From NCBI GenBank assembly GCA_964342385.1, contig CAYFGP010000016.1, positions 6,243 to 70,242 on the forward strand: a DNA stretch of 64,000 bases, read 5' to 3'. A program made the translations under genes and the position numbers. Every line of letters begins with the position of its first letter. Within the stretch, counting starts at the first letter, position 1. A model generated the notes under the pieces. It was not told where the DNA came from. It saw nothing but the letters and a program-made list of their open reading frames with translations, and searched no databases. Positions 1-8,863 of this stretch are shown here, in pieces. Source of the stretch: Oceanospirillum sp964342385. Lineage in GTDB: Bacteria > Pseudomonadota > Gammaproteobacteria > Pseudomonadales > Halomonadaceae.

Positions 1-189
1 TTGCAGAGATTCAGCCTTAGCAGCATCAATAAAACCACAGGTGTTTACAACAACCAGATCCGCACCATCGTAGGTTGATGAAATATCATAGCCCTCGGTA
101 CGCAACTGGGTCAGAATGCGTTCCGAATCAACCAGTGCTTTTGGACAACCCAGACTCACAAAACCGACTTTAGGATTTTCAGCGGACAT
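1..189 (-). CDS. rimO: Ribosomal protein S12 methylthiotransferase RimO, N-terminal fragment
   Basis: The first 63 residues of RimO, the radical-SAM enzyme that methylthiolates an aspartate of ribosomal protein S12. The start is an ATG at 189; the gene continues beyond the left edge. Visible signatures are GFVSLGCPKALVDSE near the N terminus and VVNTCGFIDAAKAES, which hold the first two cysteines of the UPF0004 domain that binds the auxiliary Fe-S cluster. The radical-SAM CxxxCxxC motif and the TRAM domain are outside the window. The family assignment is firm because this N-terminal signature separates RimO from MiaB. Confidence 0.93.
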   Translation of the reverse strand, partial: MSAENPKVGFVSLGCPKALVDSERILTQLRTEGYDISSTYDGADLVVVNTCGFIDAAKAESLQ

Positions 190-352
190 TCAACAACCTC
201 AGATGGATAAGAAAAAACCCGCGCATTCTAACCTAGAGTTAAGGCCGGTTGTAGAGAAAACAGGGTGATTATAGAGAAAAGACTTGGCACGAAATGAGAG
301 TGATTATCAAAGTCAAAAACACAACTCCTTATCACGCCCAATACCTACCTAT

Positions 353-371
353 TTGGCGATATAGTCGCCAA
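353..371. promoter_or_regulatory. Inverted repeat TTGGCGA-N5-TCGCCAA upstream of the acetyltransferase
   Basis: A perfect 7-bp inverted repeat lies about 55 bp before the acetyltransferase start and 160 bp from rimO. No T-tract follows, so an operator is more likely than a terminator. No binding protein can be named. Confidence 0.3.
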
Positions 372-426
372 TCTCAACACCCGGTTCAATGGTGACAACT
401 CGTCGCGCCACTGATCGGAGACATGA

Positions 427-849
427 ATGGCTATCCAAGTTAATCCAACCCCTACACCTGAAGAGATCCAAGAAATTATTGAAGGCGTCAATCAACACAA
501 CTCACCTCACCTTGAAGCAATCAGAAGCCAGGAGTTTACCTGTTTTTCTTGTACAGCTAGTGGAGACAAAGAGGGTGGGTTATACGCAGAACTATGGGGT
601 GAGTGGCTACTGGTCAAATACCTGTGGGTTGAACCAGACGCCAAAGGCAAAGGACTCGGTCGCAAACTGCTAACCGAGGCAGAAGGTTTTGCTAAACAAC
701 AGGGCTGTCACTCTGTGTTTCTTGACACCTATGATTTCCAAGCCAAACCATTTTATGAGAAACAGGGCTATCAGGTACAAATGGTGCTGACACCTTATCC
801 TGTTGCAGGAGCCCGCTACTATCTGACAAAAACCTTGTTTACAAACTAA
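427..849 (+). CDS. GNAT family N-acetyltransferase
   Basis: A 140-residue protein, the usual size for a single GNAT domain, which transfers an acetyl group from acetyl-CoA to an amine. The acetyl-CoA pyrophosphate loop is visible as VEPDAKGKGLGRKLL around residues 67-81, followed by helix 3 and the C-terminal motif DFQAKPFYEKQGY typical of the family. The start at 427 is preceded by GGAG at a 6-nt distance. The substrate cannot be told from sequence. It is monocistronic and divergent from rimO. Confidence 0.85.
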   Translation: MAIQVNPTPTPEEIQEIIEGVNQHNSPHLEAIRSQEFTCFSCTASGDKEGGLYAELWGEWLLVKYLWVEPDAKGKGLGRKLLTEAEGFAKQQGCHSVFLDTYDFQAKPFYEKQGYQVQMVLTPYPVAGARYYLTKTLFTN

Positions 850-949
850 CAAAAATCCTACGCCCAGAAATCTCGCCACAAAAAATTGCAGATGACGAAA
901 GATCTCAAGCAGGGAGAGCAGAACTCTCCCTGAAACTTGGAATACGCGC

Positions 950-2251
950 TTAGCGCAAGCCTTCCAACTGGCGCTCGATATCGGAGAAGACCTGATCATA
1001 AATCTCAATCAGAGCCTCGCGGTCACTACCGTCCTTCGCCCAACGCCCTTGCTCAGCCAGATCAACAGCCTTCTGCTCAATATCGGACAGATTCCGAATC
1101 TCAATTGGCTTGCCGTTAAGAATAGAGTTAACATCTTCCCGCGCCATCTGAGCATTTCTCAGCAACTTCATGGAGTCACCCATCACATGGCTCAACTGAC
1201 TGATCTCATTCGCCTGTTCATTAACAGTACGCGCAGATGTAGCTGACTCTCTTAACGTCTCACCAAATACGCTAGACGTATCACGAGCCTCATCAACAGA
1301 CTGGCGCAGCGTATTAAACTGAGTCGACATTGAGGTTAACGTATCCATCATGGTTTTGATTGAAGTTGAGATCTCCTGAGCAGTATTGCGGGATTGATCT
1401 GCCAGATTACGCACCTCGTCGGCAACCACAGCAAAACCACGTCCCGCTTCACCTGCACGGGAAGCCTCAATAGCAGCATTCAACGCTAACAGGTTTGTCT
1501 GACCAGCCAGATCGTCAATCTGGGAGCTTCTATTCTGAATCTCACCTGCCGCTTCCGTCAGATTCGTTAATGCCCCGAAACTGGACTCTGCTGACTGCCC
1601 TGCATCCATCAAGGCATCAGACATGCTGGCAGACGCCTGCACCATAGATTGTGCCGTTTCTGAGAAACTGCCGGAAAAATCAGCAATAGCGTCAGCCTGC
1701 TGATTCACATTGTCCAAGGTAGCATTGGTAGTACTCATAGCCGATGACATGCCACGCTCAGAACGCAGGAAAATACGGGATAACAGTGATTCGCGATCCA
1801 CAATTTCCTGACTTGCTCGAACCTCATCCAACACCACCTGAATCTTCTCCAGTACACTACGAAACGTGCCATTAAGGCCAATCACCTGTAGCTTTCTATA
1901 ATACTGGCCATGGCTAGAGGCCTGAACCGTACCCAAAATCTCTCGAAAAGCGGTTTCTGTCTGATCAAGCGCCGAGTTGATCTGAATACGCAACTGATTC
2001 AACTCAGGATCTTTCATGGTTTCGGGTAAACGCTGTTCCAGCTGACCATTAGCCACCTTTTCGAACAGCTCCCTAAGCTGAACCACTTCGGGGTTCTTGC
2101 GGGGCACAAATACCTGCACTAACAACCAAACCAAAGCGATGACGCTACCCACCAACGGAGCAATAGGCAACCAGATAGAAGCTATACAGCCAATAAGCAG
2201 CACCAGGGAAGGGATTAAAAACTGACTAGATAGTGAGAACCAGTTCTTCAT
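950..2251 (-). CDS. Methyl-accepting chemotaxis protein without periplasmic domain
   Basis: A 433-residue chemoreceptor that would signal to CheA. Two adjacent membrane segments occupy about residues 8-48 with only a few residues between them, so there is no periplasmic sensor. A HAMP-like linker follows. The cytoplasmic coiled coil runs over about 150-400, with the conserved hairpin tip (AGQTNLLALNAAIEASRAGE, then GRGFAVVADEVR) near 250-285. It starts inside the 3' end of the upstream PAS gene with a 26-bp overlap, so translation is probably coupled. Together the two genes have the architecture of Aer (PAS, membrane anchor, signalling domain) divided into two polypeptides, so the partner PAS protein presumably supplies the sensing. 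Confidence 0.9.
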   Translation of the reverse strand: MKNWFSLSSQFLIPSLVLLIGCIASIWLPIAPLVGSVIALVWLLVQVFVPRKNPEVVQLRELFEKVANGQLEQRLPETMKDPELNQLRIQINSALDQTETAFREILGTVQASSHGQYYRKLQVIGLNGTFRSVLEKIQVVLDEVRASQEIVDRESLLSRIFLRSERGMSSAMSTTNATLDNVNQQADAIADFSGSFSETAQSMVQASASMSDALMDAGQSAESSFGALTNLTEAAGEIQNRSSQIDDLAGQTNLLALNAAIEASRAGEAGRGFAVVADEVRNLADQSRNTAQEISTSIKTMMDTLTSMSTQFNTLRQSVDEARDTSSVFGETLRESATSARTVNEQANEISQLSHVMGDSMKLLRNAQMAREDVNSILNGKPIEIRNLSDIEQKAVDLAEQGRWAKDGSDREALIEIYDQVFSDIERQLEGLR

Positions 2252-2747
2252 AACTTTTCCCCTCCTTTGCTAAATGATCTTGTAAAACCTGTAGCCCAGC
2301 CTCTAAGGCATTACGACTGCCCGCAGCACGTTCAGCGGCCAGAATCTGCGCGTACAAAGGCTTGATGTAATCCAACGCATGATCTTGAGGACAACGACGC
2401 ACTGAGGTATAACCAACTGGTTGGCCATTTGCACCGATATCCGGCGTCATATGTGCAAAAACCCAATAATAGCTGCCATCTTTGCTCATGTTTTTTACAT
2501 AAGCGAAGAAGTCTTCCCCAGCCTGAATAGTATCCCAAGCTAGTTTAAATGCCGTTCGCGGCATATCAGGATGGCGCACTATATTGTGCTGTTTATGCAA
2601 TAATTCTTGTTCTGTATAACCTGAGAACTCAATAAAGATAGGATTGCAGTAAATAATCCTGCCTTTAGCATCAGTTTTGGAGACGATAAAGTCTTCCGCA
2701 CGCATTTTCCGCTCAACATCGGTTGGCTGGATCGATTTTGGCTTCAA
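2226..2747 (-). CDS. Aer-like PAS domain protein, partner of the overlapping chemoreceptor
   Basis: A 173-residue soluble protein. Residues 15-130 form an Aer-type PAS domain with the signatures SKTDAKGRIIYCNP, FSGYTEQELL and HNIVRHPDMPRTAF, the last being typical of the Aer/aerotaxis PAS family, which binds FAD in E. coli Aer. A helical C-terminal segment follows. No transmembrane segment is present. The overlap with the downstream chemoreceptor indicates one transcript and a joint function, probably energy or redox taxis. The cofactor is an inference from the family. Confidence 0.85.
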   Translation of the reverse strand: MKPKSIQPTDVERKMRAEDFIVSKTDAKGRIIYCNPIFIEFSGYTEQELLHKQHNIVRHPDMPRTAFKLAWDTIQAGEDFFAYVKNMSKDGSYYWVFAHMTPDIGANGQPVGYTSVRRCPQDHALDYIKPLYAQILAAERAAGSRNALEAGLQVLQDHLAKEGKSYEELVLTI

Positions 2748-3246
2748 AGTAACCTCTCATATTGTTACCCAGTATTCTCTGGCGGATGAGCAACAAATTG
2801 GTTTGGTACGTAATAGAGGAAAGAGATTCGACAACAAGTGCCGTATTTAGTGTAGAACTAATGCGCAACCCACGCCCAAAGAGCAATAACTCTAATAAAA
2901 TCAATTCACTCTAATTACATCTTGCGGTGCGCATTAAACTACTAGAATGGATCCGAATCAATGAATATTAGATATATTTATGCTAACGACGTATACGCAC
3001 CAAAAAACTGAAGATAGTTCTTTCGGCAAGGCCTTTATATTCTTTAATCAATGAGATTCTTTGCGTGTGAAACGCTTGCTTATCAGTCTTTAAAAGAGGG
3101 GATACGAGGGTAAAGTTTCCCTTTACCAGAGACTACTAATGCGTACAATGCTGAACAACTGCTCGACAACAACCCACTTCCACTTGTTGATCTGCATGAA
3201 CCCCAAACAATCGTTGTTTGCCGACTGAAACCCCAGGCTTACTGTT
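2748..3246. other. 500-bp intergenic region
   Basis: This separates the PAS/chemoreceptor pair from the exporter gene and must hold both promoters. A small hairpin, GGTAAAG-TTTCC-CTTTACC, lies at 3109-3127. A short open stretch at 3140-3240 has protein-like composition but no start or homology I recognise. Nothing else is supported. Confidence 0.4.
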
Positions 3247-3864
3247 ATGACAATCGAAAGTGCACTCTCCTTTTTTATTGCTATTGTGATTTTTGGCATC
3301 ACCCCCGGCCCTGGAGTATTTGCTATTCTGGCACGAGCCTTAGTTCAGGGAGCAAGCTCTTGCTTTATGCTGGCCCTGGGTATGACCATTAGCGATATTC
3401 TCTACCTCGTTGCAGCCTGTTTTGGTCTGGCTGTAATGGCTACACACTGGAGCGAGTTATTTACAGTGATCCGCATTGCGGGTGCTGCTTACCTGATCTA
3501 TCTGGGCTGGAAGATGTGGCATGCGCCAATCGATTTAGAGGAGACAGAATCAAAAGCCACTAAATCGGGCATGGCGTTAAGCTTCCTGCAAGGGTTTCTA
3601 ATCTCCGCCTCAAACCCTAAAGTGATTCTGTTCTATATCGCTTTTTTGCCTACTTTTATGGATCTGACGGTATTGGATGGTGGTGATATTCTACTTGCCG
3701 CCGTATTGACCCTATTTGGTCTGATGCTGGGCCTGATGGGCATTGCGGTATTTGCAGCAAAAGCACGCTTCTGGTTACGCTCTGAAGTGGCGGTAAAACG
3801 ACTCAACCGTAGTGCGGGATCTATTATGGCCGGTGCGGGGGCCTATCTGGCAACCCGGAGCTAA
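3247..3864 (+). CDS. LysE/RhtB family amino-acid exporter
   Basis: A 205-residue inner-membrane protein of the family's usual length, with about six hydrophobic segments. The N-terminal motif ITPGPGVFAILARAL (about residues 18-32) is the family's conserved TPGP loop, and SASNPKVILFYIAFLP (about 121-136) is the conserved NPK segment. Members export amino acids or related metabolites; the substrate here is unknown. The Shine-Dalgarno before the ATG is weak. The gene ends in a bidirectional terminator shared with the convergent lipoprotein gene. Confidence 0.9.
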   Translation: MTIESALSFFIAIVIFGITPGPGVFAILARALVQGASSCFMLALGMTISDILYLVAACFGLAVMATHWSELFTVIRIAGAAYLIYLGWKMWHAPIDLEETESKATKSGMALSFLQGFLISASNPKVILFYIAFLPTFMDLTVLDGGDILLAAVLTLFGLMLGLMGIAVFAAKARFWLRSEVAVKRLNRSAGSIMAGAGAYLATRS

Positions 3865-3879
3865 GCATAATGTCTCAAC

Positions 3880-3923
3880 AAAACGCCCATATTCCTGCCA
3901 TTAGCCTGAATATGGGCGTTTTT
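3880..3923. terminator. Bidirectional rho-independent terminator
   Basis: A 15-bp perfect stem (AAAACGCCCATATTC pairing with GAATATGGGCGTTTT) with A- and T-tracts on both sides, placed between two convergent genes. Confidence 0.85.
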
Positions 3924-3927
3924 AGTA

Positions 3928-4551
3928 TCACTGATAACCGTATTTAGCCTTCAGCTGCTGATACTGATACTTCTTCACCGCTAGCTGCTCACGCAAACGG
4001 ATGTTTTCTGTTTCGCGCTGAGTGTTTTTACTATTCAGCTTTAATATCTTATTCATCATATCCTGCTTCACCTGAGCAGAATCACTGCCTTGCTGAACCT
4101 GATGGCTCAACTTCTGAATTTTTTTAGCATCACGTTCAATATCCGAGTCATTATCATTGATCTGAGATTCCAAAGTGGAAATTTCTGACTTGGCCTCATA
4201 GTACTTTTGCCCGATCTTATAACCGGCCATAAAATCATCACGACTTTCCGGCGGACAAACCCCTTTATATTCGTAACCTTTCTTGCCCTGATTAAAGCCC
4301 GAAGCCTCAGTGCAATAAACCTTCAAACCTTCCGTACGTCCCGAAGCATAACGATCCTGATCCGGCGTCACGCCATACTCTGCACACTGTTTTCCATACT
4401 CCCCTACTTGGGATAAGAGCCTACCTTGCTCACCATCTTTGAGACCAATCATTCTCCAATCAGCACTTAAGCACTCTTCTTTATTCATGGTTGAGCACCC
4501 AGCTAACAGCAGTAAAGAAGTGGCAACAGCAATCGATCTTATTTTTTTCAT
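3928..4551 (-). CDS. DUF2799 lipoprotein
   Basis: A 207-residue predicted lipoprotein. The signal peptide ends in the lipobox LLAGC with the lipidated cysteine near residue 19. The DUF2799 region follows with WRMIGLKDGEQG and a YCTEASGFNQGKKGYEY segment. Residues 125-205 are a charged, predicted coiled coil. The family's function is unknown. It is probably anchored to the periplasmic face of a membrane. Confidence 0.8.
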   Translation of the reverse strand: MKKIRSIAVATSLLLLAGCSTMNKEECLSADWRMIGLKDGEQGRLLSQVGEYGKQCAEYGVTPDQDRYASGRTEGLKVYCTEASGFNQGKKGYEYKGVCPPESRDDFMAGYKIGQKYYEAKSEISTLESQINDNDSDIERDAKKIQKLSHQVQQGSDSAQVKQDMMNKILKLNSKNTQRETENIRLREQLAVKKYQYQQLKAKYGYQ

Positions 4552-4690
4552 GCAAGCAATCCGTGTTTAATTTTTTGGCGCATAGCTAATTGACGGGATT
4601 AGTGTAAAAAATGAACAACGTCGTGTATAGGCTATAAACGACTTAGGATAAAAGGCAGAGGACTTAGACTAGATGAATGGAAGTCATTAG

Positions 4691-4718
4691 GTCTGGCCTT
4701 TTGTGAGCAAGGCCAGAC
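4691..4718. other. Perfect hairpin, GTCTGGCCTT stem
   Basis: A 10-bp perfect inverted repeat with an 8-nt loop in the gap between two minus-strand genes. It lacks a T-tract. It may be a terminator remnant for the orphan gene ending at 4787 or an mRNA-end hairpin. Confidence 0.4.
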
Positions 4719-4786
4719 CGGAAGGGAAGTCACTCAGACCATCAGGCCAGGTAATTTCAACATAGGATCAACAATCCAAAAAACAC

Positions 4787-5014
4787 TTAGGCAGACAAAG
4801 TTATTTCAGAAAACTTCTCAGACACCCCACTGTCAGGATACTCTGATTGCATCCAGCTCATAATGTCTGCAGAGGACATCAAACCAGTTGCTTTCTTCCA
4901 CATCGGACGCTTCTTATCTTTACTCTCTGGATCAGAAGTGAAGCCAACCCACTGGGTATAACCGTTTGCTTGGTGTTTCTTAACGCTCAGGGCGCTACTC
5001 ATATTAATTAACAT
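4787..5014 (-). CDS. Hypothetical protein, 75 residues
   Basis: I do not recognise this small protein. I chose the ATG at 5014 because AAAGGA lies 6-7 nt before it; an upstream in-frame start at 5092 has no such site. The product has no signal peptide or membrane segment, is rich in Ser, Lys and Trp, and contains the stretch GYTQWVGFTSDPESKDKK. It could be a small cytoplasmic protein with a beta-strand core. Confidence 0.5.
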   Translation of the reverse strand: MLINMSSALSVKKHQANGYTQWVGFTSDPESKDKKRPMWKKATGLMSSADIMSWMQSEYPDSGVSEKFSEITLSA

Positions 5015-5108
5015 ATTTACAATTCCTTTGTGTCTTATCCCTTTCACAACGATAAATATCAAATCATCTTTTGACCATACGGGATCAGACACTTACTAAA
5101 GTCTTAGT

Positions 5109-5468
5109 ATGACAAGAAGGCAGCACAAGGCCTTAGCATCAACTGACAAACATCTACAGATCAGGATTAACCATAATGGATCTGGTTTGCATAGCGGATA
5201 CACTTTCAGAGCACTCAGTCCTGACAAGCCTTCTTATCAGCGTCTTAATACGCCTGTCGCTACGATTTGGTTCAAAGAGGTCATACACACCCAAGACCAA
5301 CTTTTGCTCAATAACCGGGACCAGTTGCTCGTAATCATCACACGCACAGATAATGGACCTGAACACATTCTCAATGAGGATAAACGGGTTGTAGATACAG
5401 CAACCAATCAGGAACGAATTGTGAAATTATGGAAGTTACGAGACGAAACGGGAAAGGATCTATCGTGA
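5109..5468. other. Ambiguous coding remnant, open on both strands
   Basis: The plus strand is open from an ATG at 5109 for 119 codons. The minus strand is open across about 5154-5426 with more protein-like content (hydrophobic stretch, then acidic and arginine-rich parts, ending SIMVNPDL) but has only a GTG start at 5366 and no upstream ATG. Neither frame has a convincing ribosome binding site. The minus frame looks like the 3' part of a decayed gene. I cannot name a family. Confidence 0.2.
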
Positions 5469-6020
5469 AGCAGGCATAATATCTTTGGCTCAACTCAAGC
5501 CAAGGCCAATTAATCTATAGAGCGATTCAGCAAATAGCAAGAAAAATTCCAGTTATTTTACCAATCAATCACAACTCTTTGTTTTTATTAACTATAAACC
5601 TGACGTTCTTACCAACAATTTTCCGGTCACCTACACAGCTCAACCTTCTACAAGTTTCAGCCACCTACACCCCTCTGCCACCTCTGTGCAAACAGCTGTA
5701 TCTTGTGCCCTGTCTCTAAATACCCAGACAGAAGCTCAGATCAACCTTCCATAATAACAGATAGGCATTTTTCGATACTAAAACAGATAAAAAACAATCC
5801 AAAACCGATTCAAGGCTTAACAATAAAACCATACAAGAAAAAGATCACAGGTAGTAATATTTAGTTAAAACAGTATTAACACGCACCTTACCACCTGTTT
5901 GACCATATCCTTTTATTTCAGGTTTATATTGATAGTCATATTGTTTGATTCTGGTTATCGATATAAACATCTATCTGTATGCCATCCTGCAAACTCAGTA
6001 CTTTAGACTTTCAGTCTGGC
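5469..6020. other. AT-rich intergenic region, no gene seen
   Basis: About 550 bp of AT-rich sequence with short open frames only. A 9-mer CACCTACAC occurs twice near 5630-5670. No hairpin with a T-tract and no RNA gene was recognised. Confidence 0.3.
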
Positions 6021-6323
6021 TTACAGCAGGGCTTCTTTAGAGTGAGACTCTGGCTCAAAACCATTGAATACCACATTCTCATAGCTATAAGAAAATTCTT
6101 TTGAATCAGTCAGCTGAGCTTCTTTTGAGTTAGACACTGGCTCTACTGCTTCAAGAACAATTACATTATTGCTGATCACTGACGAACCACCCAAAGTCGC
6201 TTCTTGAGAGTAAGCTGCAGGCTCAACAGCAGCAAATGGATTATTAGTAGCATTCGTATCAGCCATTACCTGAGTAGATACAGCAGCAACAGAAGCGACA
6301 ATCAGTTTAGTAAAAGTATTCAT
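6021..6323 (-). CDS. Small secreted protein with three S-K-E-A repeats
   Basis: A 100-residue protein starting at the ATG at 6323, which has AGAGGAA upstream. Residues 1-21 are a Sec signal peptide ending in QVMA. The mature chain is almost entirely three degenerate copies of about 17 residues, each with the pattern V/F-E-P-x-x-x-S-K/Q-E-A-x-L; the last copy ends exactly at the C terminus (ESHSKEALL). There are no cysteines. I do not recognise a family. A periplasmic or extracellular role is inferred from the signal peptide alone. Confidence 0.7.
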   Translation of the reverse strand: MNTFTKLIVASVAAVSTQVMADTNATNNPFAAVEPAAYSQEATLGGSSVISNNVIVLEAVEPVSNSKEAQLTDSKEFSYSYENVVFNGFEPESHSKEALL

Positions 6324-6571
6324 GGTTAATTCCTCTTGAATTTGTAAGTCGTTACTTGATGTTGTGTATCTTAATCGGACCATATTTTTTAGGTAGCCCT
6401 CTGATTGTTATTTGTGTGTTAACCCAAGGTTTAAAGCAGAAAATGAACTTCTCTTATAACCAAATAGTACAGAGCAGAGTGAATCTATTTACTGGAAACC
6501 GTCGTAGTGCCAGGCCCTGAAAAAGGAAGACCTTGGGTTGCTGGCTTATGGCTTATGGCTTGAAACTTGAG

Positions 6572-6671
6572 NNNNNNNNNNNNNNNNNNNNNNNNNNNNN
6601 NNNNNNNNNNNNNNNNNNNNNNNNNNNNNNNNNNNNNNNNNNNNNNNNNNNNNNNNNNNNNNNNNNNNNNN
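6572..6671. other. Scaffold gap of 100 N
   Basis: Exactly 100 undetermined bases directly adjacent to an octamer tandem repeat. The round number suggests a gap of unknown true length caused by the repeat. The left flank has GGCTTAT twice in tandem (about 6543-6561). Confidence 0.95.
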
Positions 6672-6735
6672 GTGATGAGGTGATGAGGTGATGAGGTGAT
6701 GAGGTGATGAGGTGATGAGGTGATGAGGTGATGAT
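6672..6735. repeat. Tandem octamer GTGATGAG, seven copies plus a variant
   Basis: Seven perfect direct copies at 6672-6727 and an eighth ending in T. The array runs into the assembly gap, so its real size is unknown. The units are not a multiple of three and lie between genes, so this is not a coding repeat. Confidence 0.95.
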
Positions 6736-6896
6736 GAAAATATAAACGGATGGATTATGTTACACTTAAAAATCATCTGTAATGGCGATGATTTCTGAGC
6801 TAAAAGCCCAATACCCCACTATTTTCAGAGATTCTCGGGGCATCGGGGTAGGCTGTAGCACAAAGAGCACGCGTCTTATCTTTCAGTACCTTAAGC

Positions 6897-8168
6897 TCAA
6901 TTAAATAGACTAACCACTGCCGCCCTCATATCCCGGTCAGCCTCAAATTTATCTTTGTGCTCCAGATAACGGGAATCATGCTCACCAGGTTTGCCGTAAC
7001 GAGCTAAAAAGACATCCATCCGAGTCTGTTCATTGGAGCGTAATGCCGAAACCTGATTGAGCGCCTGAGCCAATTTATCAGTCGATGCATTCTGTGGTTG
7101 ATCACCAAGAAGTTCTGCCAGACCACCTTGAGTGATAGCAAGGTAAGCACGTTGATCAGTGCGATCCAGGCTATTTAGCTCAGTACCCATCTGCAATAGC
7201 TGCTCACTACTAAAATCATAGTCTTCGAGCAAAGAGACCATCGTTTCAATAGTATCTTTGGAGATATCTTCAAAGTGGTTATCACTACCAGGCAAGGCCC
7301 CTTTAAACAGCGTGCCCGGCATATCAGGCCCTTCAAATGCTTTGGATTCCATAGGAGAAGCGGTGTTCGCAATCTCACTGACAAACTGCAGAATATTATC
7401 CTGAGCCTCTTTATCTTTACCTGATAACGAATCCAGCAAACGTTCCCCCAGGTCATAATCCAGAGACAATACACTCAATAACTGGCTCTGTTGTTGACGA
7501 TCATACCCTGCCAGTTTATCCAGAAATTGTCCGGTATTTTTGGTATCTGCTAACGCGTTGACGAAGTTATGTAGGTCATTGGAAGTGGCATTACGATCAA
7601 CATGGCCGCGCATGGTATAGGTGTGGTCATTTTCATCCGGCACAACTGTATCGGCATACTCTGCAGCCTGCTCAAGTATACGGGATCTGGTCATATCATC
7701 TGCACCACTGAGCACATCAACTAACTTACGCTGAGTTTCGCCAGCAGGGTAATTAAATGAGAGTGAAGACGGAGTATCCACACCCTGCAGAGCTTTTGAT
7801 AATTGCGTGAGCTCTTTATCATCCAGCTCAGATGCCATCGCCAGGAACTTCTCATCAGTCATCAGCCCCGAATCGATCAAGTGTTTCTGACTGTTCTCAT
7901 CCAGGCGATTTAAGATAGCATCCATCTTATCAGCCATCTCATTTGATGCTGCGATAACAATATTTGTCTCGCCGTGAAACGCTTTTCCTAATCGGTATTC
8001 TGCCAGCTCAGGATTTTCAGCAATCTGACTTAACACATCAGAAGTATTGGGTAATGAGGGACGATCTGCCCCTGCTTCAAAAGCGGTGATCTGTAACGCG
8101 GCATTTCTGGGATTATCATTCAATTTATAGATACGTAGCAGACCACTATCGGCACCGTTGATATTCAT
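6897..8168 (-). CDS. Large hypothetical cytoplasmic protein
   Basis: A 423-residue acidic protein that I do not recognise. It has no signal peptide and no membrane segment and is predicted to be almost wholly helical. Short recurring segments of the type D-E-K-E-L/T-x-L-S-K-A-L and L-L-D-S-L-S-G-K-D (around residues 115-260) suggest degenerate helical repeats. It stands alone. Its N terminus (MNINGADSG) and acidic helical make-up recall the orphan at 24899-25642 only in general style. Confidence 0.75.
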   Translation of the reverse strand: MNINGADSGLLRIYKLNDNPRNAALQITAFEAGADRPSLPNTSDVLSQIAENPELAEYRLGKAFHGETNIVIAASNEMADKMDAILNRLDENSQKHLIDSGLMTDEKFLAMASELDDKELTQLSKALQGVDTPSSLSFNYPAGETQRKLVDVLSGADDMTRSRILEQAAEYADTVVPDENDHTYTMRGHVDRNATSNDLHNFVNALADTKNTGQFLDKLAGYDRQQQSQLLSVLSLDYDLGERLLDSLSGKDKEAQDNILQFVSEIANTASPMESKAFEGPDMPGTLFKGALPGSDNHFEDISKDTIETMVSLLEDYDFSSEQLLQMGTELNSLDRTDQRAYLAITQGGLAELLGDQPQNASTDKLAQALNQVSALRSNEQTRMDVFLARYGKPGEHDSRYLEHKDKFEADRDMRAAVVSLFN

Positions 8169-8422
8169 TGTGCTTTCCCTATTCCCTTATCTGGATACAC
8201 CGCGCCTCATCCCAACAAACGACAACACGACAGTATTTTGTAGTTAAGCACTATATCGGCAGAGCTATTTAGAGCATCAGCTCAGACATGTTATTGAAAT
8301 GTAGGCTTTGTTAATTTATGTAATCAATTACAAGATTCACTTCACCACACAAAATCACCTAAACTATGTAACAACGTGAAATTAAAAATAATTTAGTTTT
8401 TTATGCACAAGGCCTACTTATT

Positions 8423-8773
8423 ATGAAAACCATTAAATACGCTCTCTCCTGCTTACTATTGAGCGCCAGCCTGAACAGCTATGCCAATGTTAGCTGTGGC
8501 GATTTATCAGAAATGGCAACGGATCTTGACCAGATTGCGGAAGCACTGACCCAGGTTGACGTTATTCATGAAGGTGATGAGCTAGATCAAGCTCTGGGGC
8601 AGTTGGTCGATGCATTGCAAATTATTGCCGATGCCGAAAACACTGACAGATTTTATCGCCATGTGGATCGCTTCACTTCCGCCTATAACGATATGGACTC
8701 AAATCGTTTTGAAGGTACCTTAGACGATATCATTGCCTATATGGATAAGATGTACGTCCGAGACTGCGAGTAA
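8423..8773 (+). CDS. Small secreted acidic protein
   Basis: A 116-residue protein with a clear Sec signal peptide (residues 1-21, cleavage after NSYA). The mature part is acidic and helical, with one cysteine near each end (NVSCGDL and VRDCE) that could form a disulfide closing the domain. It is followed by a terminator and is convergent with the TonB receptor gene. No family was recognised. Confidence 0.7.
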   Translation: MKTIKYALSCLLLSASLNSYANVSCGDLSEMATDLDQIAEALTQVDVIHEGDELDQALGQLVDALQIIADAENTDRFYRHVDRFTSAYNDMDSNRFEGTLDDIIAYMDKMYVRDCE

Positions 8774-8792
8774 GGATAGACACAGATTTAAA

Positions 8793-8827
8793 ACCCCAGT
8801 CTACCGAAAGGAAAAATAGACTGGGGT
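8793..8827 (-). terminator. Rho-independent terminator of the TonB receptor gene
   Basis: An 11-bp perfect stem ACCCCAGTCTA/TAGACTGGGGT with a 13-nt loop. The T-tract follows on the minus strand, downstream of the receptor stop, and the stem also lies after the plus-strand gene. Confidence 0.7.
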
Positions 8828-8863
8828 GTGATCACAAGGTTAAATCACAACTTTAATCACAAT

